DNA of 64,000 bases from Acridotheres tristis. Its lineage: Eukaryota > Chordata > Aves > Passeriformes > Sturnidae. Shown here one piece after another: positions 48,101 through 64,000 of this stretch. How positions within the stretch are numbered: position 1 is the stretch's first letter; each line of letters opens with the position of its first letter. The notes beneath the pieces are model-generated. The model ran no database searches, was not told the DNA's origin, and saw only the letters and a list, made by a program, of their open reading frames with translations. The stretch is taken from positions 12,746,463 through 12,810,462 of the forward strand of contig CM072895.1 of NCBI GenBank assembly GCA_037013685.1, in the 5' to 3' direction. The position numbers were made by a program, and so were the translations under genes.

Positions 48101-51100
48101 TCTTCCACCTATCCTTCACCTTCCCCCTCTTGTGTATGACCTGTAACCATGATTGCTGTCGTGTTTATTCAGTTGATTCTTATTGACAGCTTTTTAATTA
48201 TGTCAGAAAAAATCTAATGCTTTTGCAAGAAGAAAAAAAAAAACTTGCAGACATGATTTCTGTCTGTTCCTTAGTTACAGAACATGACTGAAGTAGTGAT
48301 AAAATTCTAGATGAGTTTGTCAGCCTTCTGTGTAAACCTGTAGAGTATATTCATCGTTAGGAAAATATTTCTGTGTGTTATGTTCCACTAATGAACGTTC
48401 CGAGCTGGCAGTGTGTTGGAGCAGTGTTTTTTGGGGTTTTTTTTTTTTTTTCCCCCAATAGAACAAATCCAAATACCTAATGATAGGCTGAGAAGCATTG
48501 GAAAGACAGAGTTCAGGTTCAGATCAGGTCACGTCTGTGTCTGTGCCAGCATCACAGAGACTTTTTTGCAAGAGCTAATCTGTGAGGAGTACCTTGATTC
48601 TACAGGTGCCCTGATTCTGTATTGCTGTATCTTTGCTAAGATAGCAGGTTATTACTTCTGTTGTTCAGTGGGTTAGTTTGGAATAGATGAAGGAATTGCT
48701 ACTGTGGGTAAGGTAAACAGCAGTAATTGTTACAAGTGGCCGATGAAAGGCTAAAAGAGGAGCTGTACTATACTACAGCCATCTAAGTAGATAGTAAATA
48801 AAACATACTGCCTAACCTAATGTTTCCTGGGGGGTCAGAGTTATGGTAACTGACTTTATGTAGGATGTTGAAATAAATGCCTTTCAAACACCTTCTTCAA
48901 TTCCAGTTTCTTGAAGGAAAGTCAGCAAAGCTTATTGTGGAAACTTGTGCCGAGTTTTCCATTGTCCTTTTCCTGTTAATCAGTACATAGCACTAGTATG
49001 AGGTCACAGAAGTTCTCCTACACCAGGATTCATTGGTGGAAGATCTGGTAGGGAGCCAATCACAGTTCTCAGGGTCTGAGCTTCCTGGCTTTGTGTCCAC
49101 TCTCAGCCAGCCCAGAGCAAATGTTACTTTGGTTTGTGCCAGCTGGCCCTGGGCTGTGGGGTGGGGAATACTGGACTGCAGAATGAGCTGGCCATTCTGT
49201 CCTTGTATTTGTAGAGATTTCTGCCCCTTCTGTACTGCTGGAGAGGGGCTGAATCTGTTGACTGAATGTCAAATTAAGCTTCACTTTTACTGTAAACGAG
49301 TACCGGAAACATCTCCACAAGTGTAACTAAATGCCTGCTTTTAAAGACGTGTATTTACTGTAAACACCACCTCTCTGTTTCACTTAGGTGGAAAACAATA
49401 TATACTTAATATTAATTTTTAATTTTCCAATATTTGTATAATAAACACATCTGCAGGACAAACAAATATAGGTCAACACATTTTCTCAGTGTTTTTTAGT
49501 CGTCTGACATTCCTGCTCTGGTTTCTTCGTTAAGAAACTTGCAATGCATCTCTTACATAGTATTTTTTCGGTGTCCCACTGACACCATTTTTGAGTCTCC
49601 AGTGTTCTTTGGCAGGGAATTCTATCACTACTAGAACTTCTTCATTTTGTTATTTAAACTGGCTTCTTCTGATTACACTCTAGCAATGGGCATAGGCCAT
49701 AAACGATTTATTTCCTCTTTTCTCTATTTGTTGACCTTGCAGATCTTTGTGACTTCTGTGGTTTTTGGAGACTGAAGAATTCAATCATCCTCAGTTGTTT
49801 CTTGCATTTTTTTTATTATCTGTTATGGTTCTCTGAACATTCTTTATTTTAAATAATACACATGGTTTGGGGGAGCTGAAGCAGGCAGAATAGCTGAGTG
49901 TTACAGTGTAGATGTACTATTGGTATTGTAGTATTCATATGATAGTAATGTTTCTTAACCTTTTATAAACAACGTATATTTTAAGTGGTGTAGTCTTCAT
50001 GCTGAGAAAACAGTGTGACTTGGAAGTCCGTGGCTATGTATAAAGTATATTTACATCCAGTAAATTAGTCCTTTGTGATGGTATTGATAACATTCAGGGT
50101 CTGAGTGTGTTGGCACTTGAGAATCAAAGACTTGCATTGTAGCAGTGTGTTTGCTTAGAACAGTTAACAGAAGGGCTATAAGACTTTTTACAAATTAAAA
50201 GCAGCTAGTCTTGGGGGGAAACAGAATGTACACAAAGCATTAAGCTGTTCATCATATTAAATATCTTTACTTGTTATATAACCAACACCAGAATGTTGGT
50301 GACATGTGAGTCAGAAACCTGCCTAGTACAGTGTGATAAATATGTGATTAAGTCTAACTCTTCATTTGCATATGGACTATTTCAGGACAGAATTCCTTGA
50401 GGCTTGGGTAAATTCCTGAGTGATAACCATCAGAGCAACAGGTAGTTAGGAAAAAAACCCGAGCTTTTTATATGTAAAACTGAAAGAAAGAAGTTTGGCT
50501 ACGGTATTTTTCTGCTTTCTTTGCCCCAAATTGATAACTTAAGTAGTGAATTGTGCCGAACTTGTTAAAATCAAACTTTTTCTTGGAGGAAAGAGAACTT
50601 CAGCTTCGTTGTGAATGTGGGGGGTTTTTTGGTAATAACAGGATATATTTCTCCTTACCAAGACACTGCACTTTTCAATACAGATATTTTAAAAAGTATA
50701 TGTGTCAACATTCTTAACTATTTGAAGTTAGTAGTGTGTTAAACAGGCGTAGTCAGTAATGTGAAAAAACCTGTTAAATGTCTTGCATGATTGGCATTTT
50801 TTTCTGATCGACTGCTCAAACTGAGCAAGAATCCCTTTACAGAAACACGTGGGAATTGAAATGGACACAGGATCTAAGTAAGGAATTGAAAAGCACCTGT
50901 GGAATGTGTATTCTTTTAGAAGAGGGAAGTCTTAAGCTGTAGATGAAATGCTTTGTGTGGCCATACTTTGGATGTTTCTAAGTGCAATCCCGTACTTGTA
51001 CTTGGCTAAAGTAGTTGATTGCACTCCCAAGAGGGAGTTAGTTGTGTTTTCATCAACCAGTACATTACTGCTGAATCCCAAGAACTCTGCCTACTTTCAG

Positions 51101-54100
51101 ATAGTTGTTCATTTCTCCTTAGTGGTGAAAAGTTAAAATGCGGAAGATTATTCCAAGAGTTTATTTTTGTTTTTCAGCTGTAGTAGAGATTGTGACTTAG
51201 TAGACAGGAATCGGGTATGAGATGTAAGTTTGCTATGTTCTGTTCAGTGTGCAATGGAAATAATAACTTCCTGAGAATTCCGACCCATAACTTAACATAT
51301 AATAAACTATAGTAAGTTTTAAAGTATTATGAACGTTTTCAGTTGTACGTTTCATTTATAGCTTTTGGTCTATTGTTACAAAAAGTGATAAGAAAATTAA
51401 AACTAATTAAAGAAATTGCTAACATCTTATCATGTAGTCTTTTCCAAATAAAATTGAAGACCGTGAATCACATGCTTAAAAATACATTTTGGAGATTCAA
51501 GTGGTAACAATTTATCTCTGGTTTGAGATTTTACACTACAACTAATCCATGTAAATTCTGGAATGTATACTTAAAGTAAGCTTTCCTACAAAAGACCTTA
51601 AACATATGTCCTTTGGCCTTTTGGCAGAACTTAATGTATGTTCCAGTACTATTATAGACACTGTCTTAAAAGACATATTGCCAGTGAAAAACAGAAAACA
51701 TTTTGGTTGATGCTAGGACTGATGTAACTTAAATATAATTAATTTAATTGTAAAGTATGTGGCATTTCAGTTTGCTTTTGTGATTATTCATTTAGATGTA
51801 AAATCACCCCCAGAATCCTTATGTTAAGTTTTTACTTCTGTCACAGTAGCAGTTTCCACAGAGAACTCAAGGAAGAATTTGATAAATTTGCTTCTTACTG
51901 GGGTATGAAGTGCATGGCTAAATGGAGCTTTTCTTTTAGGGCCATCAATTAGAATGAGCTGTTATGCTCTGCAGGTTTCACTTGGCATTTTCTGTTAGAG
52001 ATATTTTTTGAAAATCCACTGATTGTTGCTTCTGTTGTAAACTCCAAAATTTATTTCTGTGTATGATATCTGCTACTGAATAGGTCTGTGGTGAAACTCT
52101 GTTTAATAATAGAATTCATGAATGGGACTTGCATGTACCATGTCTCATATTCACAGTATGAAGTATATATAAAGTGCAAACAGTTTAAGCAACAGCCACA
52201 TGAAGTTAAAGATGGTGGGGAGAAGAGTTGTTAAATTATTTTTTTCTGGGAAAACAATGGGTGATGTTCCAGGAATTTTTTTTTATTGTATTTGGGTATA
52301 CTTTCTTCAAACCATTGTAGATGAGTATAAATTTATTCCATTTATTAATGTGGCTTTGCAAATATTATGATACTTAATTGTGAAAGCTTTTCCTGGGGAG
52401 GGATTTGGCTCCTAGGCCTTGACATTTATGTGTACATGTGTATTTATAGTTGTGATCTGTCTGGAATTTGCCTTTGTGGTTTTGTTTGCTCTTTAATTTG
52501 TTCTGTGATTTAGTCCTGTCTTTCTCAGTTTTGTTTCTGTGGTTTAATAAGTGAGAAGTACAGAAGAAATTGCTTAATTTAAAGGAAATAATGAGCATTT
52601 TTATTCAACTTCAGGGAATATTGATGCGTTCTGTCTAGAAGCTTTTCCTTAAAATAACGTACTGGTGCTAATTTATGATTTATCTATTATTTGAGTTCAG
52701 CATATTGTTCTTATCAATGTTTCCATAATTCTTTCAGTTGTTGTGAAGGTACCATTTGGGGTGCCAGAACTGATGCCTGGAAAGGCTGATCTGGAACAGA
52801 GACTAGACAGAGCAAAAGGAATAAAATAGGTATTTATTGAAAGCATTCACCTTGGGCAGTGCAAGAGCCAGGCTAGGGCTACACCCAGATCAAATCCAGA
52901 ATGGATCCTGGCCATGAGTTTTTACGCTTTTGTAAGTTTTGGTTCATCTCCATATTGGGGTCAATTATCCAACCACAGCCCCGGGCTATGAAGTCTCAGC
53001 CCCTGGCTTGCCCCCCTTCCTTTTGTGGATATTTATGCTTTCTGGGTGAACCCTTGATCGTCTAGCTAGGAAGGGATTGCTTTGTCTAACTAGGCTGTGA
53101 AGAGAACTTATTAACACCTAACATGAAGTTTCAGAGTTACACACGAAGTAGCAGAGAATCTGAAAAATAGAAAAGCTAAAACCCAAGGCATCATTTCTTT
53201 AATGAAAGCAACTCATTGAAAGCTGATGTTGTCAGTACAGCTGTTCGAAGACCTGGAAGTGGTATTGACCCTGCCCCCCACTTTCTGCCAAACAAGATGT
53301 ACAGCTCTTGGCCATATCTATGTGAGTTAAACTATGGTTGTTCTGAAAAAATAATGAAAAAGACATTTTAAAGCAACAGCTCTTTTACTGAAATACTAAC
53401 TCAAGTGGAATGCAGTAGCCAGACTCTGTCTCCGAAGTGGAGCTGTTAAAGGAACAATTTTCAGCTTCCTAGTATGTATTTCATACAAATTTTTAGATGA
53501 AAAAAGGAAGTCTAGTATTAAAAGTGAATGTCATAGGTTTTGATCAAAGAACATAGAAAGCCATATAGGTAAGAGAGTGCTTATTATATTAGGCAAGTTT
53601 TACATGTTTTCAAAATTTTATTCAGTTATCCTGACAATAAGATTTTTAATAGTCTATTTGGCATTTTAGTAATTTTTTACGTTTGAAGATCTACCATTTT
53701 CCCCCTCAGTCAACATTAAAAAGCTTGAACGGAAATTCCCTTTTAAAAAATTCATACTGTAACAAAAACCAGTGATGTAAAGAAGCACTGGACAAATACA
53801 GGCTGTTAACTTTGTCAGTGCAGAATAGGAGTACCATGACATTACCCTGAAGTAGCTTATGAGAACAGAGAGACATGTCTGAGACTGCCCAGTTTGGTGG
53901 AAAATTGTTACACAGGGTTGACTATAACCGAGCGCTTCGTAGATACCACTTGATACTGGAATTATGATAACTTTTTTTCTGTGTATGCCTGAAATGGAAT
54001 GTAGCTGTTGTATTTGAAGACTGTGTAAACAAAGAATTGATGATATAGAGGCTTAATTGAGTCATAATGTAATATAACAGTTGGAGAATTAATGTGGTAG

Positions 54101-57100
54101 AGTAAGGAAGAAAGCTTAGTGATGGTGAGGGGCTTTTATCTGTTCTGTTTTTGAGGTGGCTTCCCGGCCAAGTACATTACTGGGTTTGTATGTCTGAGAA
54201 TTTCCTTAGCATTCTTTCAGGAGCATACTTAATCAAGTCTTGGATTATGGCCTTACTAATTTTATAGCTATTTAGTTTAGTGACTTCTGGAAGGCTTGAG
54301 TTAGTTGCAGGCTTATTTCAGCTGAGGGCAGTGGTGGCTGTGTAGGATCTCCCAGGCTATGTGCTCTTAATGCTGCCTAAGCAAACCTGATGAAATCCCA
54401 GAACCACCCTTCCTTCAGGCTGAAGGTGAAAGTCCGCGTCGAGGGTGATCTCACATCCCGGTGTGCTGCAGTTACAAGTGGGTGTGAGCAGGGATGCAAA
54501 CACTGCAGGTGCCTTGGGGACTTGGACACAAAGTGTCAGCCTCTGAAATGGGAGGTGACTGAAATGCAGGGGTGCTGGGAAATGGGCATACTGACAGAAG
54601 GCTCTGCGATATTTCCGGGTTCTACTACAGAAGGGGAAGACATCATGGTAGAAATGCAGAAACTTGTTGTCTTGGTTTGAGACAAATTTAGGAGGAAATG
54701 TCTTGAAAGGGTGTCTCTTCTGAAGAGTTTTAGCAACCCATCCGCCACGGGTTTTCACAGGTTTGAAAGTATTTTCCTTGGAGAAAGTGAAAAAACAGAA
54801 TTGTTTTTTTAACAAGCAGAGTGCTCACAGAAGAACAAAATAATCCCATAAAGGAGTTCATATGTCACACAGTAGGTGATGACCTTTTCTGGATTTTTAG
54901 GGGACAATTAATCAAGCATTTAAACAAAATACATTCAAGCATATGGGAAGCAAAATCTTTTCATAGTCTAGAAGAGTTTTTCCAGATGTATATGGTAACA
55001 GGGAAGATAGGGCTATAGCAGTATAACTAAATATTTACTTGTGCTTTTTTTAAGGCTGTATTGTTTTCTGTTTATGTGTGCTTATTTGAAGGGACTGCAG
55101 GGCCAGAAGTCTTTGAAGACAGTGCGTGATGGATTTTCCTCTCTTTTCTTTAGATAATAATTCTGGAGATGAATCTAGGATAAAATAACAAAAAGAGCAG
55201 CAAAGAACTACAAATATCAGATATTTGGAGTTCTAAAAATCTAGCAGCTCTAATATGACAAAATTGAAATACGTGGAAGCTTACCACGCTTAGCAGATGA
55301 ATTTCACTGTCTGAAGAAGTGCTGCTATGATTGATGTACACAAATTATTAGCATAATTATTAAATGTACATCTTATGCACACCAGTCTTATAATAATAAT
55401 ATCGAAAGTTCTCACTGCTTTTAAGAGAATCTCTCTGTCTATTAGAAATTGTTTAAAGAGCTCATATGAGGAACTGTGGCTTATGTGTATTTTCAAAAGA
55501 TTTGATTGTATGATGAAAGGAAGGTCTCAATGTGGAGAAGAAGGGACATGCTTTCGGGAACTGACTCCTAAAAAATAGAAGATTCTGGAATATTAATTCA
55601 TTCTGACATGAAGATCTATATAGGGCAGGAAGTAGAAGTAATATAGTCATTGCTGTACATCCCACTCAGAATCTTAAGTAGTTTAATTTTTAGGGAATAA
55701 CTTACATCATTATGGTATAACTCAGCACTTAGGCCAGAATAGGCATGTCCTCTCTCTCCCTAGATGGGATGCCTGAGCACTGAGTCACTGTGATATTGGG
55801 CAAAAAGTCCCAGTGTAACTTCGTTAACAATTTGTTCTGTAAGTTTTAAGAATTAAGGTGAAGAAACTTTTTATTTAAGGACAAATCCTGATTATTGTGG
55901 CTTTTAATGAAACCCTTAAAATGAATGATTATATTGTTAGAAAATGGGGGAATGTGTGTGCAGAGAATCTATCACTAAGTGTTGTTAATTGTACTGCTTG
56001 AGTGTTTCTGTGACATTTAGAAGAAGACATGGTGCTTAATACAATATTCATGATAGAGAAAATGCTGAATTTAGGATGTAGGTTTCAAAGAATTTATCTG
56101 AAATACTAATTTTAAATTAATTAAAATAACACTTTTAAATGAAAGGTAAAAAGAAAAGGGTGATTTAGTAAAAGACTAGCTTTATTCCAGGTGGAGCTCA
56201 GCAACAACTTCTTCCTTCAGCTGTAAAGGTAGTTGATTTTATAATCCTGTGACTCCTACTGTGCCAAAAATGCGAGTCCTGAGGGATTTGGTGGCAAGGG
56301 GAGCCAATTCCTTCTTTTGATACCCTTTGGTCTCTTTTACATTTGAAATCATAACTATATATATGCTAAAAGTTCTTGCTTTCTCAAATAGTCCGGTGAA
56401 ATTTTAACTTTATTCTGTCTACCTTTTCCACACATATTCTAAGGAGAATGTAAAAAACCTCAGATAAATAATTAGGCAAATCCTATATACACTGGAAGGA
56501 GTCTAGTAAATTCTATTGCATACATTGGGAAAGTAAAGAGAATGGTGTGAGGATTAGGAGGATGACGCAAGTTAAGAAAGTGAAAGTAAAGTCCCGTATG
56601 TTTTTCTAGTACTTTCTGGTTAAGGAAGCATTTTCTATCCCTTCTAAATAGTCTCTTGTAAGTTTGAGCAGGTTCCAGAAAATGGCTTCAAATATAATGC
56701 TCTCTGAGTCAGAGGATTAGTGGGTTTTATTGTTAGAAGGAAGGCAGCTGAGCTTAATTACCTCCATAAGAGTAACTTCATAATTCAGCCTAGAAATGTC
56801 TTCATATAGACAACATTTAGATACGACCAAAAGTGTTGTTTTTTACTACTTTGTTCCAGGGAGGAGTAATTTTTCAGGTCTGTTAATCTGTCATGTAGTT
56901 CATTGCCCTACTGATAAACGCAGCTGATTTCTTGACCTGTAGCTCTTAACAGAGGTATGGAAGAAATCTTGCAGGCTCAAACTTGATAGCATTTTCTCTG
57001 TGGAGCATGAGAAATACTTCAGTAGTAGAATTTGTTTTATATAATTTAAATGTGTAAGAACCAAGTATTTTTCTGTTATTAACATCTCATCAGATGAAAG

Positions 57101-57475
57101 TTATTTGTTTGGTATATTGCCATAGTTGTATAACAATCTTGATATTTCCTATTCCATAGAATGAAGGCTGAGACAGGATTTACATTTTGATCTGCTCTAA
57201 TTTAGTGGCTTGAGTTGTGGTAAACAAAGTGTTCTTTTTTTGCTCAGATTCATTCTTACTGCTTAATAGTCCATGGCTACAGTCAGCTCTAGTTGAGGGT
57301 GACTTAATTTTAAAGAAACTAAATTTTGCTTTCTGAAACTTTGTCGTTGATTTGGATGTGAAATTCTTCATAGGCTTTGCTGGAAAGGGTACAGCTCCAC
57401 GTTGATATATTTGGAAAAGAGTTATGTACAGCTGTCTCTATAGAAACAATGAAGTAAAATGCTATAATTACTCTA
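42167..57475 (+). other. Presumed DNAJB4 intron 1 (about 15 kb)
   Basis: AT-rich sequence with no gene I recognise. It contains a likely solo LTR (52742-53200) and a less certain element near 54.67-54.83 kb. The longest frame (47410-47952, minus) resembles no family I know. If only the proximal promoter is used, this is intergenic. Confidence 0.5.
52742..53200. mobile_element. Probable solo LTR of an endogenous retrovirus
   Basis: Begins TGTGAAGGTACCATTTGGGG and contains AATAAA at 52820-52825 followed by a short T-rich stretch, then a moderately GC-rich body unlike the flanks. The style and wording match LTRs common in songbird genomes. No internal retroviral genes are present. The end point is uncertain and no clear target-site duplication was found. 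Confidence 0.55.
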
Positions 57476-57639
57476 GATGTGTTTCAGCGTGTCTCTTGGG
57501 GCAGATGAGCGTTCGGAGCTGCGGGCTGTGCCCGGCTGCTGCGAGGCGCTGCTGTCGCTGCCTGTAACCTTTCCGCTGCTGCGCCGGGCCCGGCGCTCAG
57601 CGCGCTGTGCGCAGGCGCGGGGGCGGGGCGGCGGGGAAG

Positions 57640-57647
57640 TGACGTCA
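57640..57647. promoter_or_regulatory. cAMP response element (TGACGTCA)
   Basis: Perfect 8-base palindromic CREB/ATF site, 78 bases upstream of the TATA box. Confidence 0.75.
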
Positions 57648-57659
57648 CGGGGCTTGGCG

Positions 57660-57667
57660 TTCTAGAA
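57660..57667. promoter_or_regulatory. Heat-shock-element core (TTCTAGAA)
   Basis: Tail-to-tail pair of HSF1 half-sites. Only two perfect units are visible, so it is a minimal HSE. It lies 58 bases upstream of the TATA box. Confidence 0.6.
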
Positions 57668-57724
57668 AGAGCGCAGACACGTCCTTGGGTGGGAGGGCTG
57701 TGCCGTGCCCCGTGTGTCACCGCT

Positions 57725-57730
57725 TATAAA
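57725..57730 (+). promoter_or_regulatory. TATA box (TATAAA)
   Basis: TTATAAAT at the downstream edge of the GC-rich block predicts a start site near 57755. Confidence 0.65.
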
Positions 57731-57936
57731 TCAGCTACGGGGCACGGAATGAAACACCGAGAAGCTGGCTGGGCTTTTTTTAATGTATTGTAGAGTTTGT
57801 TGTTTTGTAGCAGCTCCGGTTGTTTCAATTCAAAGTTTGATTTTTATTTTTCCTTCTCTAGCATCTCCACCTTGCTGAGACGTTGGTCGCTGCTTTCTTT
57901 ACAGCAAGGAAAATCTGAATTCCTCCGACAGTCAGG

Positions 57937-62616
<4,680 letters not shown>

Positions 62617-63330
62617 AATGGAAGACTGTGTATGTCAACAGATTAAAATAGGACACTGGAAATGCAGAAGACTGGCGAGTCTGTGCTTTAAAAGTGCAAT
62701 CTGTAACATCTAGTGGAATCTTTGTTTTTTTTTTTTTTTTTGTTTTGTTTTGTGGGATGGGTGGGGGGAAAATACTGTAATGCTGCATGAGAAGAAAAGG
62801 GTTTAAGTAGAAGTCCTACCGATGAATTCTGCAGTAAAAATTACAGGGGAAACCACTCATTTTGTTTTACATCTTCCTAATCAGCGAAGTTTAGTCAATA
62901 TTTTGCTTAACATAATTACAGTAATTTTTTCTACAAAGTCAGTGCATATTTCTGATACAGTACTTGAGCCTCCAAGTACATTATTTCTTATATCCTCACT
63001 GTCTATAACATTACACATTTATACAGAAATTTGACATTGTAGTAGAAATACACAAAGGCATAAATATTTTAAAGAGTAAAACATGAGAGAGATCATATCA
63101 GTATGTTTCCTTCCACTGCACAAAGCATAGGCCAGAAAAATCAGCTTGTACTCCTGAACAGAGCCCCCCTATGCAATGAAAGCCTTCTCTTTATTGCCCC
63201 TGGAAGTGCCAGGACTGCACTGTGAGTGTGGCAAAGGGCATGTGCCCTGAGGAGCCAGAGCAGCCTTTGCTCTGGGATAGTTTCTCAGCTGTCAGGCAGA
63301 ACAGCAAGAAGGGATTATTTAAGAACATGA
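62617..63330 (+). other. DNAJB4: DNAJB4 3' UTR and downstream sequence
   Basis: Contains a poly(T) tract with TTTTG repeats (62721-62752). No AATAAA was seen; an ATTAAA at 62642 is only 26 bases past the stop and unlikely to serve. The end of the transcript cannot be placed, and it may extend into the CR1 fragment. Confidence 0.5.
62721..62752. repeat. Poly(T)/TTTTG tract in DNAJB4 3' UTR
   Basis: A long T run broken into TTTTG units. Probably length-polymorphic. Confidence 0.85.
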
Positions 63331-63334
63331 ACAG

Positions 63335-64000
63335 CAAAGAGTGAGCCTGCTGTGAAATGAGGCACGGAAGCTGGTGACCAATGACATGGAGAAGGCTGAG
63401 GTACTCTGTGCTGCCTTTGCATCAGTCACTACCAGTAAAACAAGCATGCAGGAATTCCAAACCCCTCAGACTAGAGGGGGTGGAGGACTGGGTTAGGGTG
63501 CACTTTACCTGAAGGCTGTGAGCCTGAGAGATTGCACCCAAGTGTTGAGGGAGCTGGCTAATGCTGTTGTAGGGCCACTCGTGTTTATTTTTGAATGGCC
63601 AGGGAGATTGAGAGATACTCCAATAGAGTGGAAAATAGAAAATACCACTCTTCAAGAAAACCAAGAAGGAAGATTTGGCAATCTACACACTAATCAGCTT
63701 CACTTAAGCTCTTGGTAGTATGATGGAAAAGAATCCTCCTGGAAAGCATTTCTAAAAGGTGGTTAGGGTAGTCAGCATAGATGTTCAGCAGGGAAATCTT
63801 GCTTGACCAATCTTACTGCCATCTACAGTGAGCTTTGGTGATGTTGGGAGAAGAGTCTGTGTTGTTTACTTTTTACATCAGTAGACAGACTGATGAAGTA
63901 CAGGTTAGCTAAGTGGGAAGTGAGGTGGATTAAAAGCTGGCTAAGTGAGGGGGCACAGGGGGTTTAATCAGTGGCACGAAGTCCAGTTGGAGGCAAGCCA
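63335..64000 (+). mobile_element. CR1 LINE fragment (reverse-transcriptase region), cut by window end
   Basis: The + strand follows the internal part of CR1 ORF2: segments equivalent to GACATGGAGAAGGCTGAGGT, then GTGTTGAGGGAGCTGGCTAA, and GTGGCACGAAGTCCAGTTGG. One frame (63518-63718) reads VLRELANAVVGPLVFIFEW, like the CR1 reverse-transcriptase N-terminal motif. Stops and shifts between frames show it is inactive. The start is approximate and it continues past the window. Confidence 0.88.

Larger units (their letters stand above)
57477..57755 (+). promoter_or_regulatory. DNAJB4: Proximal DNAJB4 promoter
   Basis: A second, small CpG-rich block about 200 bases upstream of the DNAJB4 ATG. In order: GC boxes (57620-57636), a perfect CRE TGACGTCA (57640-57647), a heat-shock-element-like palindrome TTCTAGAA (57660-57667), and TATAAA (57725-57730). 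This is the typical build of a stress-inducible promoter and fits DNAJB4 being a heat-inducible Hsp40. A start near 57755 could read straight through to the ATG without splicing. Confidence 0.75.

Noticed and set aside
54357..54815. 152-codon minus-strand frame in the DNAJB4 leader intron
   Set aside because: No recognisable domain. The area may be a decayed mobile element and no splice context supports a gene.

Overview
This is a bird genome window. It holds three protein-coding genes whose exons I could assemble completely from the raw sequence: NEXN (nexilin, + strand, about 2.4-17.4 kb), FUBP1 (far-upstream-element binding protein 1, - strand, about 23.5-41.7 kb) and DNAJB4 (an Hsp40 co-chaperone, + strand, about 57.9-62.6 kb). 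The gene order and orientation are those of human 1p31 (NEXN-FUBP1-DNAJB4). Birds are indicated by CR1 LINE fragments. A composite SINE with a tRNA-Ile-like head and a CR1-like tail points towards passerines by inference. There is no bacterial or viral gene content and no CRISPR array.

Layout. 1-1.85 kb holds nothing recognisable. 1.85-2.1 kb is a small CpG-rich island just upstream of the NEXN start exon. 2.4-17.4 kb carries 12 NEXN coding exons (673 aa), with the 3' UTR to about 18 kb. 18.8-23.5 kb is the probable long AT-rich FUBP1 3' UTR, convergent with NEXN. 23.5-41.7 kb carries 20 FUBP1 coding exons (642 aa) plus one optional 63-nt cassette exon. 41.1-42.7 kb is a strong CpG island that looks like a shared divergent promoter for FUBP1 and a distal non-coding first exon of DNAJB4. 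42.2-57.4 kb is the long DNAJB4 first intron, AT-rich, with a probable solo LTR at 52.7-53.2 kb. 57.48-57.75 kb is a second, proximal DNAJB4 promoter with a CRE, a heat-shock-element-like palindrome and a TATA box. 57.9-62.6 kb carries three DNAJB4 coding exons (339 aa), and from about 63.3 kb to the end there is a CR1 LINE fragment.

Function. Nexilin is an F-actin/Z-disc protein of striated muscle, FUBP1 is a nuclear single-strand nucleic-acid-binding regulator of MYC and splicing, and DNAJB4 stimulates Hsp70. They are neighbours by conserved synteny, not parts of one pathway. The likely regulatory couplings are the head-to-head FUBP1/DNAJB4 promoter and the tail-to-tail NEXN/FUBP1 arrangement.

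I did not find a wholly new system. The most interesting points are about transcript architecture: two GC-AG introns in FUBP1 (one splitting the KH4 GxxG loop, one flanking the optional exon), a candidate poison exon in FUBP1 intron 16, two very different DNAJB4 promoters 15 kb apart, competing C-terminal ends in NEXN and FUBP1, and the one-repeat-per-exon build of nexilin with one degenerate repeat.
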